Notes under the pieces: generated by a model
The model's database searches: none
Told to the model about the DNA's origin: nothing
The model's input: the letters and a program-made list of their open reading frames with translations, nothing else
Part shown: positions 1 to 7,761 of the stretch, piece after piece
Layout of the letters: the number at the start of each line of letters is the position of its first letter
How positions within the stretch are numbered: position 1 is the first letter of the stretch
Program-made: the position numbers and the translations under genes
NCBI RefSeq assembly: GCF_001423765.1
Contig: NZ_LMPG01000012.1
Location: 280,400 to 344,399, forward strand
Source of the DNA: Sphingomonas sp. Leaf343
Lineage (GTDB): Bacteria > Pseudomonadota > Alphaproteobacteria > Sphingomonadales > Sphingomonadaceae
Reading direction: 5' to 3'
Length of the DNA stretch: 64,000 nucleotides

Positions 1-162
1 CAGCCCGCGTCCCTCCCGCGTCTTCGCCCGGCCCACCCGCTGCACCGCCCGCATGACGACGCCGTGCACGATCAGGCCGATCGCCACGGCCGCCGCGATC
101 AGGATCGCATCTTGCAGCCATGCCCAGTCGGGCGGCAAATTCCATGATGTCAGTCTGCGCAT
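1..162 (-). CDS. Mechanosensitive-channel-like membrane protein, N-terminus only
   Basis: The minus strand is open from an ATG at 162 to the window edge (54 codons), so only the N-terminus is visible. It starts MRRLTSWNLPPDWAWLQDAI and continues into a hydrophobic helix (about residues 18-36) followed by a basic stretch rich in Arg and Gln. This layout resembles the first membrane segment of small MscS-family channels. The family call is an inference from one helix and its flanks; it could be another small membrane protein. The gene is transcribed in the same direction as the OB-fold gene upstream of it, from which a strong hairpin separates it. Confidence 0.5.
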   Translation of the reverse strand, partial: MRRLTSWNLPPDWAWLQDAILIAAAVAIGLIVHGVVMRAVQRVGRAKTREGRGL

Positions 163-237
163 CGCTCCCGAACCGGCACGGCGACACGCTTGTTCCGCAG
201 TGCAGCATTTCGGAAGTGCACCGAATGCCGCCGAATG

Positions 238-273
238 CCTCCGTTCTGCCGGACTGGTCCGGCAGAACGGAGG
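238..273 (-). terminator. Strong 17-bp hairpin downstream of the OB-fold gene
   Basis: A perfect inverted repeat has arms at 238-254 and 257-273 (CCTCCGTTCTGCCGGAC and its complement) around a 2-nt centre. It lies 11 bp past the stop codon of the minus-strand OB-fold gene and before the MscS-like gene. No T-run follows on either strand, so it is a stable 3' hairpin rather than a textbook intrinsic terminator. Confidence 0.6.
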
Positions 274-284
274 TCGGCGACGGT

Positions 285-836
285 CTACGCGGCCGGCTGC
301 GTCGGGGCGGCAGCCGCCGGAACCGGAGCGGCGGCACCGGCCGGCGGCGGCGCATCGCCGCGCGGCCCCTTCGGTCCGCGGTGATCCGGCCCCCGATGGT
401 CCGGACCGCCATCGGGACCATGTCCCCGGCCCGGCGGCGGTCCCATCGGACGAAGCGAGGTCACTTTGTTCGCTCCGTCGACCAGGAACGATGCGCGCAG
501 CATGCCCTTGTCGTACCGGCCCTGCACGCTGACCGTCTGGCCCGCGGTCACCAGTGCGGTGTCGTCGCCCGCCCGGCCCAGATCGACCAGCGCGCGGCCG
601 GTGCCGTCATCGGCGATGAACGTGTTGCCGAACACTTCGGCGACCCGGGCGCGGACCGTGACGACGCCGGTGTCGGACGCGACGAGACTGCGGATCGGGA
701 CGGGCCGCATCGGGGCCATCTCAATCGACGGCTGCAGCGCATGGCCGGCGACGACGCCGGCGGTGCCACCGGCGGCGAGCAGGGCGACGGCGGCGATCGC
801 CGCGCGGGTCTTGGTGGTGAAGGTGGGAAGGGGCAT
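285..836 (-). CDS. Secreted or membrane-anchored OB-fold-like protein with His/Pro-rich tail
   Basis: 183 residues. An N-terminal hydrophobic segment (about residues 12-32) serves as signal peptide or anchor, so the product should act in the periplasm. Residues about 50-125 have alternating strand-forming segments (VVTVRARVAEVFGNTFIADD, then TVSVQGRYDKGMLRASFLVD) typical of small bacterial OB-folds. The last 55 residues are low-complexity Gly/Pro/His with a repeated GPDHR unit and could bind metal. It is divergent from a PhoP/PhoQ-like system and shares its intergenic region, where a PhoP-box-like repeat is present, so it is a likely regulatory target. The exact family is not certain. Confidence 0.7.
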   Translation of the reverse strand: MPLPTFTTKTRAAIAAVALLAAGGTAGVVAGHALQPSIEMAPMRPVPIRSLVASDTGVVTVRARVAEVFGNTFIADDGTGRALVDLGRAGDDTALVTAGQTVSVQGRYDKGMLRASFLVDGANKVTSLRPMGPPPGRGHGPDGGPDHRGPDHRGPKGPRGDAPPPAGAAAPVPAAAAPTQPAA

Positions 837-890
837 GATGTCATCTCCGTGGTTGATGTCCCGCTTCTACCCGGTCGCCGCCACGCCACG

Positions 891-918
891 CTGAACCGCG
901 CGGTTCAGTTTCGGTTTA
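891..918. promoter_or_regulatory. PhoP-box-like direct repeat with overlapping palindrome
   Basis: In the divergent intergenic region GGTTCA (902-907), five bases, then GGTTTA (913-918) match the enterobacterial PhoP box (G/T)GTTTA-N5-(G/T)GTTTA in spacing and almost in sequence. The first half-site is also the right arm of a perfect 18-bp palindrome, CTGAACCGCGCGGTTCAG (891-908), so half-sites face both genes. The second half-site ends 42 bp before the regulator's ATG. Autoregulation and control of the OB-fold gene are inferred. Confidence 0.6.
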
Positions 919-960
919 GCCTCCACGCCTAGCGCGCCTGGGCTGGAGATAGGGGAGACG

Positions 961-1629
961 ATGGTGCGCGTGTTGCTGGTGGAAGACGACACGGCTCTGG
1001 CGGAGGGGATCGCCCGCGCGCTCCGGGCCGAGCATTTCGCCGTCGACGTCGCCCGCGACGGCGAGGATGGCGGCCATCTAGGGTCGACCGAATCCTATGA
1101 CGCGATCGTGCTGGATCTGGGCCTGCCCCGGCGCGACGGATTGTCGGTGCTGACGGAATGGCGGCGGGAGGGGCGGACCGCGCCGGTGCTGATCCTGACC
1201 GCCCGCGACGCGTGGTCGGAAAAGGTCCAGGGCTTCAAGGCCGGCGCGGACGATTATCTGACCAAGCCGTTCCGGGTCGAGGAGCTGGTGATGCGCCTGC
1301 GCGCGCTGGTCCGCCGCGCCGCCGGCCACGCCGCCAGCGTCATCGCCTGCGGCGCGCTGGCCTTCGATGCGCAGACCGGCCAGTTCGAGCTTGACGGTCT
1401 GCCGCTGAAACTGACCGCGTTCGAATGGCGCGTGCTGTCGGCGCTGATCCTGCGCCGGGAGGTCGTGGTGGAGCGGCTCGACCTGCTGGAGCGGGTGTAC
1501 GAGGGCGATGCCGATGTCGATTCCAACTCGCTGGAGGTCATCATCGGTCGGCTGCGGCGCAAGATCGGCGCAGACCGGATCGAAACGGTGCGCGGCCGCG
1601 GCTACCGGCTGACGGCGGGATCGGCATGA
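961..1629 (+). CDS. OmpR/PhoP-family response regulator
   Basis: 222 residues, full length for the family. The receiver domain (about 1-118) carries the acidic pocket LLVEDD, the phosphoacceptor Asp52 (VLDLGLP) and the conserved Lys of LTKPF. The C-terminal winged helix (about 128-220) ends in the typical VRGRGYRL. It is a cytoplasmic DNA-binding regulator activated by the kinase whose ATG overlaps its stop codon (ATGA at 1626-1629), so the pair is translationally coupled. Sequence and partner are closest in style to PhoP/PhoQ-type systems. The signal sensed is unknown. The upstream direct repeat suggests autoregulation. Confidence 0.9.
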   Translation: MVRVLLVEDDTALAEGIARALRAEHFAVDVARDGEDGGHLGSTESYDAIVLDLGLPRRDGLSVLTEWRREGRTAPVLILTARDAWSEKVQGFKAGADDYLTKPFRVEELVMRLRALVRRAAGHAASVIACGALAFDAQTGQFELDGLPLKLTAFEWRVLSALILRREVVVERLDLLERVYEGDADVDSNSLEVIIGRLRRKIGADRIETVRGRGYRLTAGSA

Positions 1630-2966
1630 GGTTGCTGCCAAAATCCCTTCGCGGTCGCCTGTTGGTGACGGCGGGCGCGGCGCTGGTCGTGGCGCTGGCC
1701 TTCGCCGGCGTGGCGATCGGGCACGTGCTGGAACGCTTCGTCACACAGAACCTCGATGCGCGACTGGACGCCCAGATCGCCGTCGTCGCCCGCGCGATCC
1801 GCCCCGACGGTCGCCTCGATCCTGTGATGGCAGTCGACCTGCCCCCGTTTGACCGCCCCGGCAGCGGCTGGACGTGGCAGATCGAGGGACCCGGCGGAAC
1901 GCTGGCCTCCCGTTCCACCGCCACCCCGCCGCACAGGCTGCGTCGACGCGACCGGCATGCCGGCCCGGACGGTCCGCAGCCGTTCGAGGCACTCGCCCGT
2001 GACGGGGAACGGATCCACGGCCGCGCGCTGGTCGTGCCTACCGCGCTGGGCAACGCCACCGTCTCCGCGACTGGCCCCCGCGATCTGGTCGAACGGCCGC
2101 TGCACGAGGCGATCGTCCCGCTCGCGACCTCACTGCTGCTGCTGGGGGCTGGGCTGGCGCTGGCGATCCTGATCCAGCTGCGGCTCGGACTGAAGCCGCT
2201 GGACAAGGTCGTCGGGATGCTCGCCGAGGTCCGCAACGGACGGCGCGACCGCATCGATGTCGACGGGCCCACCGAACTGCGTCCCATGTTGGCCGAACTC
2301 AACGCGCTGATCGACGCGAACCGGCTGGCGTTGGAGCGCGCGCGTGGCCACACCGCCAATCTCGCGCACGGACTGAAGACGCCGCTCGCCGCGCTCCGGC
2401 TGGACATCGCCGCCGCGGGGCTGGAGGACACGCCCATCGCCGCGCACGCCGCCCGGATCGAGGGACAGGTCCGCCACCATCTCGGCCGCGCCCGCGCCGC
2501 GAGCCTCGCCGCCGCCAGCAGCGCCAGCGTCCCGCTCGCGCCGCTCCTGACCGATCTCTGCGGAGCGCTCGCCCGCATTCACGCCGATCGCAGCGTTACG
2601 GCGAAGCTGTCCGTCGCCGACGACCTGCTCGTCCGCGCGGATCGTCAGGACGTGGAGGAAGCGCTCGGTAATCTCATCGACAATGCGTGGCGCCATGCCC
2701 GAACGCAGGTGTCCGTGGCGGCCGACGCGGATGGCGGCATGGTCCGCATCGTCATCGCCGACGACGGCCCCGGCATTCCCGAAGACCGGCTGGCGGAGGT
2801 CGCCCGACCCGGCCAGCGACTGGACGAACGCGACGACGGCCACGGCTTCGGCATCCCGATCGCCCGCGAGCTGGTGGAACTCGCGGGCGGGTCGCTGACC
2901 CTTCGCAACGGTGCGGTCGGCCTGGACGTCGTGGTCGAGCTGCCCCTGGCGCACCCCCGCGCCTGA
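1626..2966 (+). CDS. PhoQ-like sensor histidine kinase
   Basis: 446 residues from the ATG that overlaps the regulator's stop. TM1 is at about residues 11-34, a periplasmic loop of about 120 residues follows, TM2 is at about 160-182, then a HAMP linker. The H-box NLAHGLKTPLAALR carries His248. The ATPase domain has an N-box (NLIDNAWRHA), DDGPGIP and GHGFGIPIARELVELAGGS. It would autophosphorylate and pass phosphate to Asp52 of the partner regulator. The HGLKTPL form of the H-box is common in alphaproteobacterial PhoQ/ChvG-like kinases. The ligand cannot be read from the sequence. Confidence 0.88.
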   Translation: MRLLPKSLRGRLLVTAGAALVVALAFAGVAIGHVLERFVTQNLDARLDAQIAVVARAIRPDGRLDPVMAVDLPPFDRPGSGWTWQIEGPGGTLASRSTATPPHRLRRRDRHAGPDGPQPFEALARDGERIHGRALVVPTALGNATVSATGPRDLVERPLHEAIVPLATSLLLLGAGLALAILIQLRLGLKPLDKVVGMLAEVRNGRRDRIDVDGPTELRPMLAELNALIDANRLALERARGHTANLAHGLKTPLAALRLDIAAAGLEDTPIAAHAARIEGQVRHHLGRARAASLAAASSASVPLAPLLTDLCGALARIHADRSVTAKLSVADDLLVRADRQDVEEALGNLIDNAWRHARTQVSVAADADGGMVRIVIADDGPGIPEDRLAEVARPGQRLDERDDGHGFGIPIARELVELAGGSLTLRNGAVGLDVVVELPLAHPRA

Positions 2967-2970
2967 CGCC

Positions 2971-4599
2971 TCAGTCGTAGGTCGCGCTCCACATCATCCC
3001 GGCGATATGCTCCGGCGTCAGCACCGACTTCACCACCGTCGCCACACCGTCCGCCACCGCCTGATGCGCCACCACTAGCGCGATGCGCTGCGCGACGTCG
3101 CGCAGCCGGTCGATCGGCGGCAGCAGCCCTGCGGCATTGCCCATCCCGCCCAGTTCGCCCAGCGCGCGGGCGGCGGCCATGAACATTCCGTCCGTCACCG
3201 CCAGCGCCCCCGCCGCGATCGCGCCCAGTCCGACGCCGGGGAAGATGTAGACGTTGTTGACCTGCGTCACGCCTTCGACTCCGAACGGACTTCCCGTGCC
3301 GACAAGCGCGCGGCCGTCGGTCCACGCCAGCAGGTCCGCCGGATGCGCTTCGGCGCGGGAAATCGGGTTGGACAGCGGAAAGATCACCGGCCGGTCGCAG
3401 CCGGCGGCCATCGCCCGCACCACCGGCTCGCCGAACGCGCCCATCTGGCCCGATGCCCCGATCAATACCGTCGGGCGGACGTTCACCACCGTGTCGAACA
3501 ACCCGATCTGCTGCGATCCGCTCCGGGTCCATCCGACGACCTCCGCCGCGTCGCGCGCCAGTTTCACCTGCTGGTCGGGCAGGCGGGGGATATCGGACAG
3601 GATCAGTCCCTCGCGATCGACCGCCCATAGCCGCGCCCGCGCCGCCGCCTCGTCCAGTCCCTCGTCCATCATCGCACGGACCAGCATTTCGGCGACGCCG
3701 CTGCCCGCAGCCCCCGCACCGAACAATACGATGCGCTGTTCCGTCAGCGGGATGCCGGTATGGCGGATCGCCGCCAGCAGCGTCCCCGTCGCGGTCGCCG
3801 CCGTGCCCTGGATATCATCGTTGAAGCTGAGCAACGTGCCCCGATACCGCTCCAGCAGGTCGTAGGCGTTCTTGCCCGCGAAGTCCTCCCATTGCAGCAG
3901 CACGCTGGGGAATCGCTCGACCACAGCCTCCACGAAGGTTTCGACGAAGGCGTCATACTCGTCACCGCGGATGCGGGGATTGCGCCAGCCCACGTACAGC
4001 GGATCGTTGCGCCGTTCCGCATTGTCCGTACCGAGGTCCAGCAGGATCGGCAGCACCTCCGCCGGATGGATGCCCGCGCAGGCGGTGTAGAGCGCCAGCT
4101 TGCCGATCGGGATGCCCATGCCGCCGGCCCCCTGATCGCCCAGCCCCAGGATCCGCTCGCCATCGCTGACGACGATCACCTTCACCCGGTCCAGCGCGGG
4201 ATCGGCGAGAATGTCGGCGATCTTGTCCCGGTTGGGATAACTCAGGAACAGCCCGCGCGGCCGCCGCCAGATCTCGCTGAACCGCTCGCACCCCTCGCCC
4301 ACGGTCGGCGTGTAGACCAACGGCAGCATCCGCGGCAGGTCGTGCTGCACCAGCGCGTGGAACAGCACCTCGTTCGAATCCTGCAACTCGCGCAGGAAGG
4401 CATAACGGTGGAAATCGTCCGCCATCCCGTCCAGCGCCCGCCGCCGCCGGGCGATCTGGCTGTCGAGCGTGCCGACATGCGGCGGCAACAGGCCATGAAG
4501 TCCGAGCACGTCGCGCTCGGCTTCGGAAAAGGCGGTTCCCTTGTTGGTCAGCGGGTCGCCGAGCAGGGCGCGCGCGGCGGCATGGGCATGCGGAGCGAT
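2971..4599 (-). CDS. maeA: NAD-dependent malic enzyme, apparent ATC start
   Basis: Oxidative decarboxylation of malate to pyruvate and CO2 with NAD. The reading frame carries the full SfcA/MaeA signature: PLTNKGTAFS at the N-terminus, YTPTVGEGCERFSEI, VSDGERILGLGDQGAGGMGI, QWEDFAGKNA, FNDDIQGTA, a Rossmann GAGAAGSG and TGSPFGVEGVTQVNNVYIFP. The length (about 542 aa) fits the family only if translation begins near 4599. No ATG, GTG or TTG exists in frame between the upstream gene's stop (4620-4622) and well inside the domain. The only well-spaced codon after GGGAGA is ATC at 4599-4597. It is third in the run dctA - porin - maeA, which fits conversion of imported C4-dicarboxylates to pyruvate. 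Confidence 0.88.
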   Translation of the reverse strand: MAPHAHAAARALLGDPLTNKGTAFSEAERDVLGLHGLLPPHVGTLDSQIARRRRALDGMADDFHRYAFLRELQDSNEVLFHALVQHDLPRMLPLVYTPTVGEGCERFSEIWRRPRGLFLSYPNRDKIADILADPALDRVKVIVVSDGERILGLGDQGAGGMGIPIGKLALYTACAGIHPAEVLPILLDLGTDNAERRNDPLYVGWRNPRIRGDEYDAFVETFVEAVVERFPSVLLQWEDFAGKNAYDLLERYRGTLLSFNDDIQGTAATATGTLLAAIRHTGIPLTEQRIVLFGAGAAGSGVAEMLVRAMMDEGLDEAAARARLWAVDREGLILSDIPRLPDQQVKLARDAAEVVGWTRSGSQQIGLFDTVVNVRPTVLIGASGQMGAFGEPVVRAMAAGCDRPVIFPLSNPISRAEAHPADLLAWTDGRALVGTGSPFGVEGVTQVNNVYIFPGVGLGAIAAGALAVTDGMFMAAARALGELGGMGNAAGLLPPIDRLRDVAQRIALVVAHQAVADGVATVVKSVLTPEHIAGMMWSATYD

Positions 4600-4619
4600 G
4601 ACAGGTCTCCCTAGAACGA

Positions 4620-6134
4620 TCAGAAGCGCAGGCTGAGCCAGCCGGCGAAGAAATCCGAACTGGCGTAGCCGGCTCGGGTCAGCGAAGGTCCGGCGGCCAG
4701 ATGCTCGTAGCGGCCGGTGAACGACACGCGGGGCGTGATCGTCCAGACGATCTGCGCGCGCGTGGTATCGGCAATCTTGCTGTCGGTCACGTTCTGCGTG
4801 CCGGCGAAGGCGGTCCCGTTCGCCCGGTACACCGCATCGCGCACATCGTCGCGCCACGACCACTGATATTCCACGGTCGCGCGCACGCCCTTCACCGGCG
4901 TGAAGGTGAAGTTCGGTGCGAAGCCGATGAAGTTGGTCGGCGTCGCGAACAACTGATAGCTGTAGTAGATGTTGTTGCCGAACGGCGCGAGCGCGGTGCG
5001 CAATGTCCCGGTGCCATAGGCACCGCCGCCGCTGCCGTAATCGGCGTGAATGCCGATGCGGGGCGCGGTCTTGTCCTTGCCGAGCCGATAGGTCTGCGCC
5101 GCGAAGACCTGCCATGCCGACACGTTGCGGCCGTTATAGCTGCCGCCCTGATGATTGACCGTCCAGTCGATGTTCACCGGACCGGCATCGCCGTACAGAT
5201 GCAGGCCGTAATAGCTCCGCTCCTCGCGCGCGGTCGTGCGTCCCCAGACGGCGTTGCGGTTGCGCAACCGCCAGACGAACGGATCGAGGTACAGCTTCGA
5301 CCCTCCGAACAGCGTCTTCGGCAGGACGATGCCCGTCGACACGCCGGAAAAGCGCCGCGCCTTGTCGACATTGTCGTCGCTGGTGCCACCCAGGCCCAGC
5401 GCCGTCGTATAATAGTCGAAAAAGTCGGCGCGTAGCGTCTTGCCGCGGGTCCACGCCCGGACGCCGTTGTAGACGAAGAAGATCGTGTTGTTGTCGCGCG
5501 GCACGACCATCAGGTTGGGACCGTCGGCAAAGGTCTGGCGACCGTAGCGGATGCCGACATCGATGCCGTCGACCTGCGCGGTGGCGTCGACGAAGGATTG
5601 CTGCACGACCAGATCGTTGCGGAGCGTGCCGGCGACAGTCCCCAGATTCTGTCCGGCCAGGCCGCCATGCGCGATCTCGCCATACGCGCGGAAATGCGGA
5701 CCGACATGCAGGTCTGCGCCGCCGACGATGCGGTTGATGTCCTGCCGCTGCGCCTCCGCCTCGCGCAGATTGGGGTTGGTGGTGGCGTTGACGCGCAGGC
5801 GGAACTCGCCGGACAGCGTCAGGTACACGTCGCCGTCGCTGTCGATCGGGATGTATTTCAGCCGGTCGAGGATATCGTCACGCTTTTTGGGATCGCGGAA
5901 CCGCGTCCAGTTCTCCACCCAGCGCGACTGGTTGTAGCCGCCGGCGGTGACGCCGTCGCCGGCACCCTCGCCGGGATAGGATTCCGACAATGGTGCGGCG
6001 GCAGTGGGGTCAGTACGCTCCTTCGGTGCGATCGGCTGGCCCGGCGCGGCGGGTGCCGTCTGGGCTATCGCAGGGGCAGCGAGCAGGGCGAGGAGCGGGG
6101 TGGCGCCTATGGCGGCGCGGTGCAGGCGGATCAT
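4620..6134 (-). CDS. Alginate-export-type outer-membrane porin
   Basis: 504 residues. Signal peptide at 1-24 (cleavage after AIAQ), a Pro/Ala-rich linker, then a beta-barrel with many alternating aromatic strands and a C-terminal Phe (WLSLRF) as in BamA substrates. The opening ENWTRFRDPKKRDDILDRLK, then GEFRLRVN, and the later Asn/Tyr-rich loops fit the alginate-export (AlgE-like) porin family, which in sphingomonads often serves carboxylate or sugar uptake rather than alginate secretion. It lies 66 bp downstream of dctA and 20 bp upstream of maeA on the same strand, so I infer an outer-membrane entry route for dicarboxylates. Substrate specificity is not proven. Confidence 0.8.
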   Translation of the reverse strand: MIRLHRAAIGATPLLALLAAPAIAQTAPAAPGQPIAPKERTDPTAAAPLSESYPGEGAGDGVTAGGYNQSRWVENWTRFRDPKKRDDILDRLKYIPIDSDGDVYLTLSGEFRLRVNATTNPNLREAEAQRQDINRIVGGADLHVGPHFRAYGEIAHGGLAGQNLGTVAGTLRNDLVVQQSFVDATAQVDGIDVGIRYGRQTFADGPNLMVVPRDNNTIFFVYNGVRAWTRGKTLRADFFDYYTTALGLGGTSDDNVDKARRFSGVSTGIVLPKTLFGGSKLYLDPFVWRLRNRNAVWGRTTAREERSYYGLHLYGDAGPVNIDWTVNHQGGSYNGRNVSAWQVFAAQTYRLGKDKTAPRIGIHADYGSGGGAYGTGTLRTALAPFGNNIYYSYQLFATPTNFIGFAPNFTFTPVKGVRATVEYQWSWRDDVRDAVYRANGTAFAGTQNVTDSKIADTTRAQIVWTITPRVSFTGRYEHLAAGPSLTRAGYASSDFFAGWLSLRF

Positions 6135-6200
6135 CGCATGTCTTTCTGGTGGAAGTCGCTGTCGGCCGCGGGCGTGGCCCCGCGGCGGTTAAGGCATCGC

Positions 6201-7529
6201 TTACTCCGCGGCGACGACGCCCGATGGCAGATCCTCTACCGGCGGCATGTCGCCACGCAACGCCGCGTCGAACTGCGGCCTGTCGAGCTGACCCTCCCAG
6301 CGCGACACCACCACCGTCGCCACCGCGTTGCCGATGAAGTTGGTCAGGCTGCGGCATTCGCTCATGAACCGGTCGACGCCCAGGATCAGCGCCATGCCCG
6401 CGACGGGGACGCTGGGCACGATCGACAGCGTCGCGGCCAGCGTGATGAAGCCCGCGCCGGTGACGCCCGCCGCACCCTTCGACGACAGCATCGCCACGCC
6501 GAGCAGCAACAGCTGCTGACCGAGCGTCAGGTCGACGTTGCACGCCTGCGCGATGAACAGCGCCGCCAGCGTCATGTAGATGTTGGTGCCGTCCAGATTG
6601 AAGCTGTAACCGGTCGGCACGACGAGGCCGACGATCGACTTGGGGCAGCCCGCCCGCTCCATCTTCTCGATCAGCGACGGCAGCGCGCTTTCCGACGACG
6701 AGGTGCCGAGCACCAGCAGCAGTTCGGCCTTCAGATACGCGATCAGGCGAAAGATCGAGAAGCCGCACATCCGCGCCACGACGCCGAGCACGACGATCAC
6801 GAACAGCAGCGACGTTAGGTAGAAGGTACCGACCAGCATTGCCAGATTGGCGAGCGCGCCGACGCCGTACTTGCCGATCGTGAACGCCATCGCGCCGAAC
6901 GCGCCGATCGGTGCCGCCTTCATGACGATGCCGACCAGCTTGAAGAAGGCGATCGATACGTCGTTCAGCACGTCGAGCACCCGGTTGCCGCGGTCACCGA
7001 TCAGCGCCAGGCTGACGCCGAACAGGATCGAGACGAACAGCACCTGAAGGATGTTGCCCTCCGTCATCGACGACAGGAAGGTGTCGGGGATGATGCCGGT
7101 CAGGAAGCCGGTGATCGTCGTGTCGTGCGCCTTCGCGGCGAACTCGCTGACCTTGCTGGTGTCGAGCGTCGTCGGGTCGATGTTCAGCCCCGCGCCCGGC
7201 CGGACGACGTTGGCGACGATCAGGCCGACGATCAACGCCAGCGTGGAGAAGAACAGGAAGTAGATGAAAGCCTTGCCGGCGACGCGGCCGACCGCGGCCA
7301 GATCGCGCATGCCGGCGATGCCGGTGACGATCGTCAGGAAGATCACGGGGGCGATGACCATCTTCACCAGCTTGATGAAGGCATCGCCGATCGGCTTCAG
7401 CGCCTCGCCCGTCGCCGGTGCGAAATGGCCCAGCGTCACGCCGGCCGCGATCGCGATCAGCACCTGGATGTACAGTTGCGCATACCAGGGCTTGGGAGCC
7501 GGCGGCGGTGGCAGGTCGGAGATGTTCAT
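6201..7529 (-). CDS. dctA: C4-dicarboxylate:cation symporter DctA
   Basis: 442 residues from the ATG at 7529; the frame stays open further upstream, but this start places [20 protein letters not shown] directly before the first membrane helix as in other DctA proteins. DAACS-family hallmarks are present: [19 protein letters not shown], the serine-rich [16 protein letters not shown] re-entrant loop, [15 protein letters not shown], and [13 protein letters not shown]. Imports succinate, fumarate and malate across the inner membrane. The dctB-dctD pair is divergent across a 232-bp region, and a porin and malic enzyme follow, so uptake, outer-membrane entry and first catabolic step are in one module. 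Confidence 0.95.
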   Translation of the reverse strand: MNISDLPPPPAPKPWYAQLYIQVLIAIAAGVTLGHFAPATGEALKPIGDAFIKLVKMVIAPVIFLTIVTGIAGMRDLAAVGRVAGKAFIYFLFFSTLALIVGLIVANVVRPGAGLNIDPTTLDTSKVSEFAAKAHDTTITGFLTGIIPDTFLSSMTEGNILQVLFVSILFGVSLALIGDRGNRVLDVLNDVSIAFFKLVGIVMKAAPIGAFGAMAFTIGKYGVGALANLAMLVGTFYLTSLLFVIVVLGVVARMCGFSIFRLIAYLKAELLLVLGTSSSESALPSLIEKMERAGCPKSIVGLVVPTGYSFNLDGTNIYMTLAALFIAQACNVDLTLGQQLLLLGVAMLSSKGAAGVTGAGFITLAATLSIVPSVPVAGMALILGVDRFMSECRSLTNFIGNAVATVVVSRWEGQLDRPQFDAALRGDMPPVEDLPSGVVAAE

Positions 7530-7713
7530 GGTCAGCCTTTCATCCTCTCGCAAGGCATCCCCGGCTTCTGGCGGCGGATCGATGCCGGCCGATACTGACC
7601 GGAATGGACAGGGCGACCAAACGCCTTGGGCACATTTCATTTTCGTTGGTTTTTAGCCGTTTGTCGAAGCGCGCCGAAAAACATTGTGTCGATTGTCGCC
7701 CAGCGAATCGCCA

Positions 7714-7735
7714 CGTGTGCAAAAAGTTGCACACG
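7714..7735. promoter_or_regulatory. Palindromic operator in the dctA/dctBD intergenic region
   Basis: CGTGTGCAA (7714-7722), spacer AAAG, TTGCACACG (7727-7735) is a perfect 9-bp-arm inverted repeat inside the divergent region (7530-7761). This size and symmetry suit a Fis-type HTH dimer such as the C-terminal domain of DctD. I checked both strands of the region for a GG-N10-GC sigma-54 promoter and found no convincing match; the nearest has 9-bp spacing and sits too close to the dctA start. Confidence 0.6.
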
Positions 7736-7761
7736 CCTGCGCCGCACCGTACACCGCGGCC

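Noticed and set aside
7530..7761. Possible sigma-54 promoter before dctA
   Set aside because: No GG-N10-GC element with acceptable flanks on either strand; the nearest has 9-bp spacing and would start transcription inside the ribosome-binding site.
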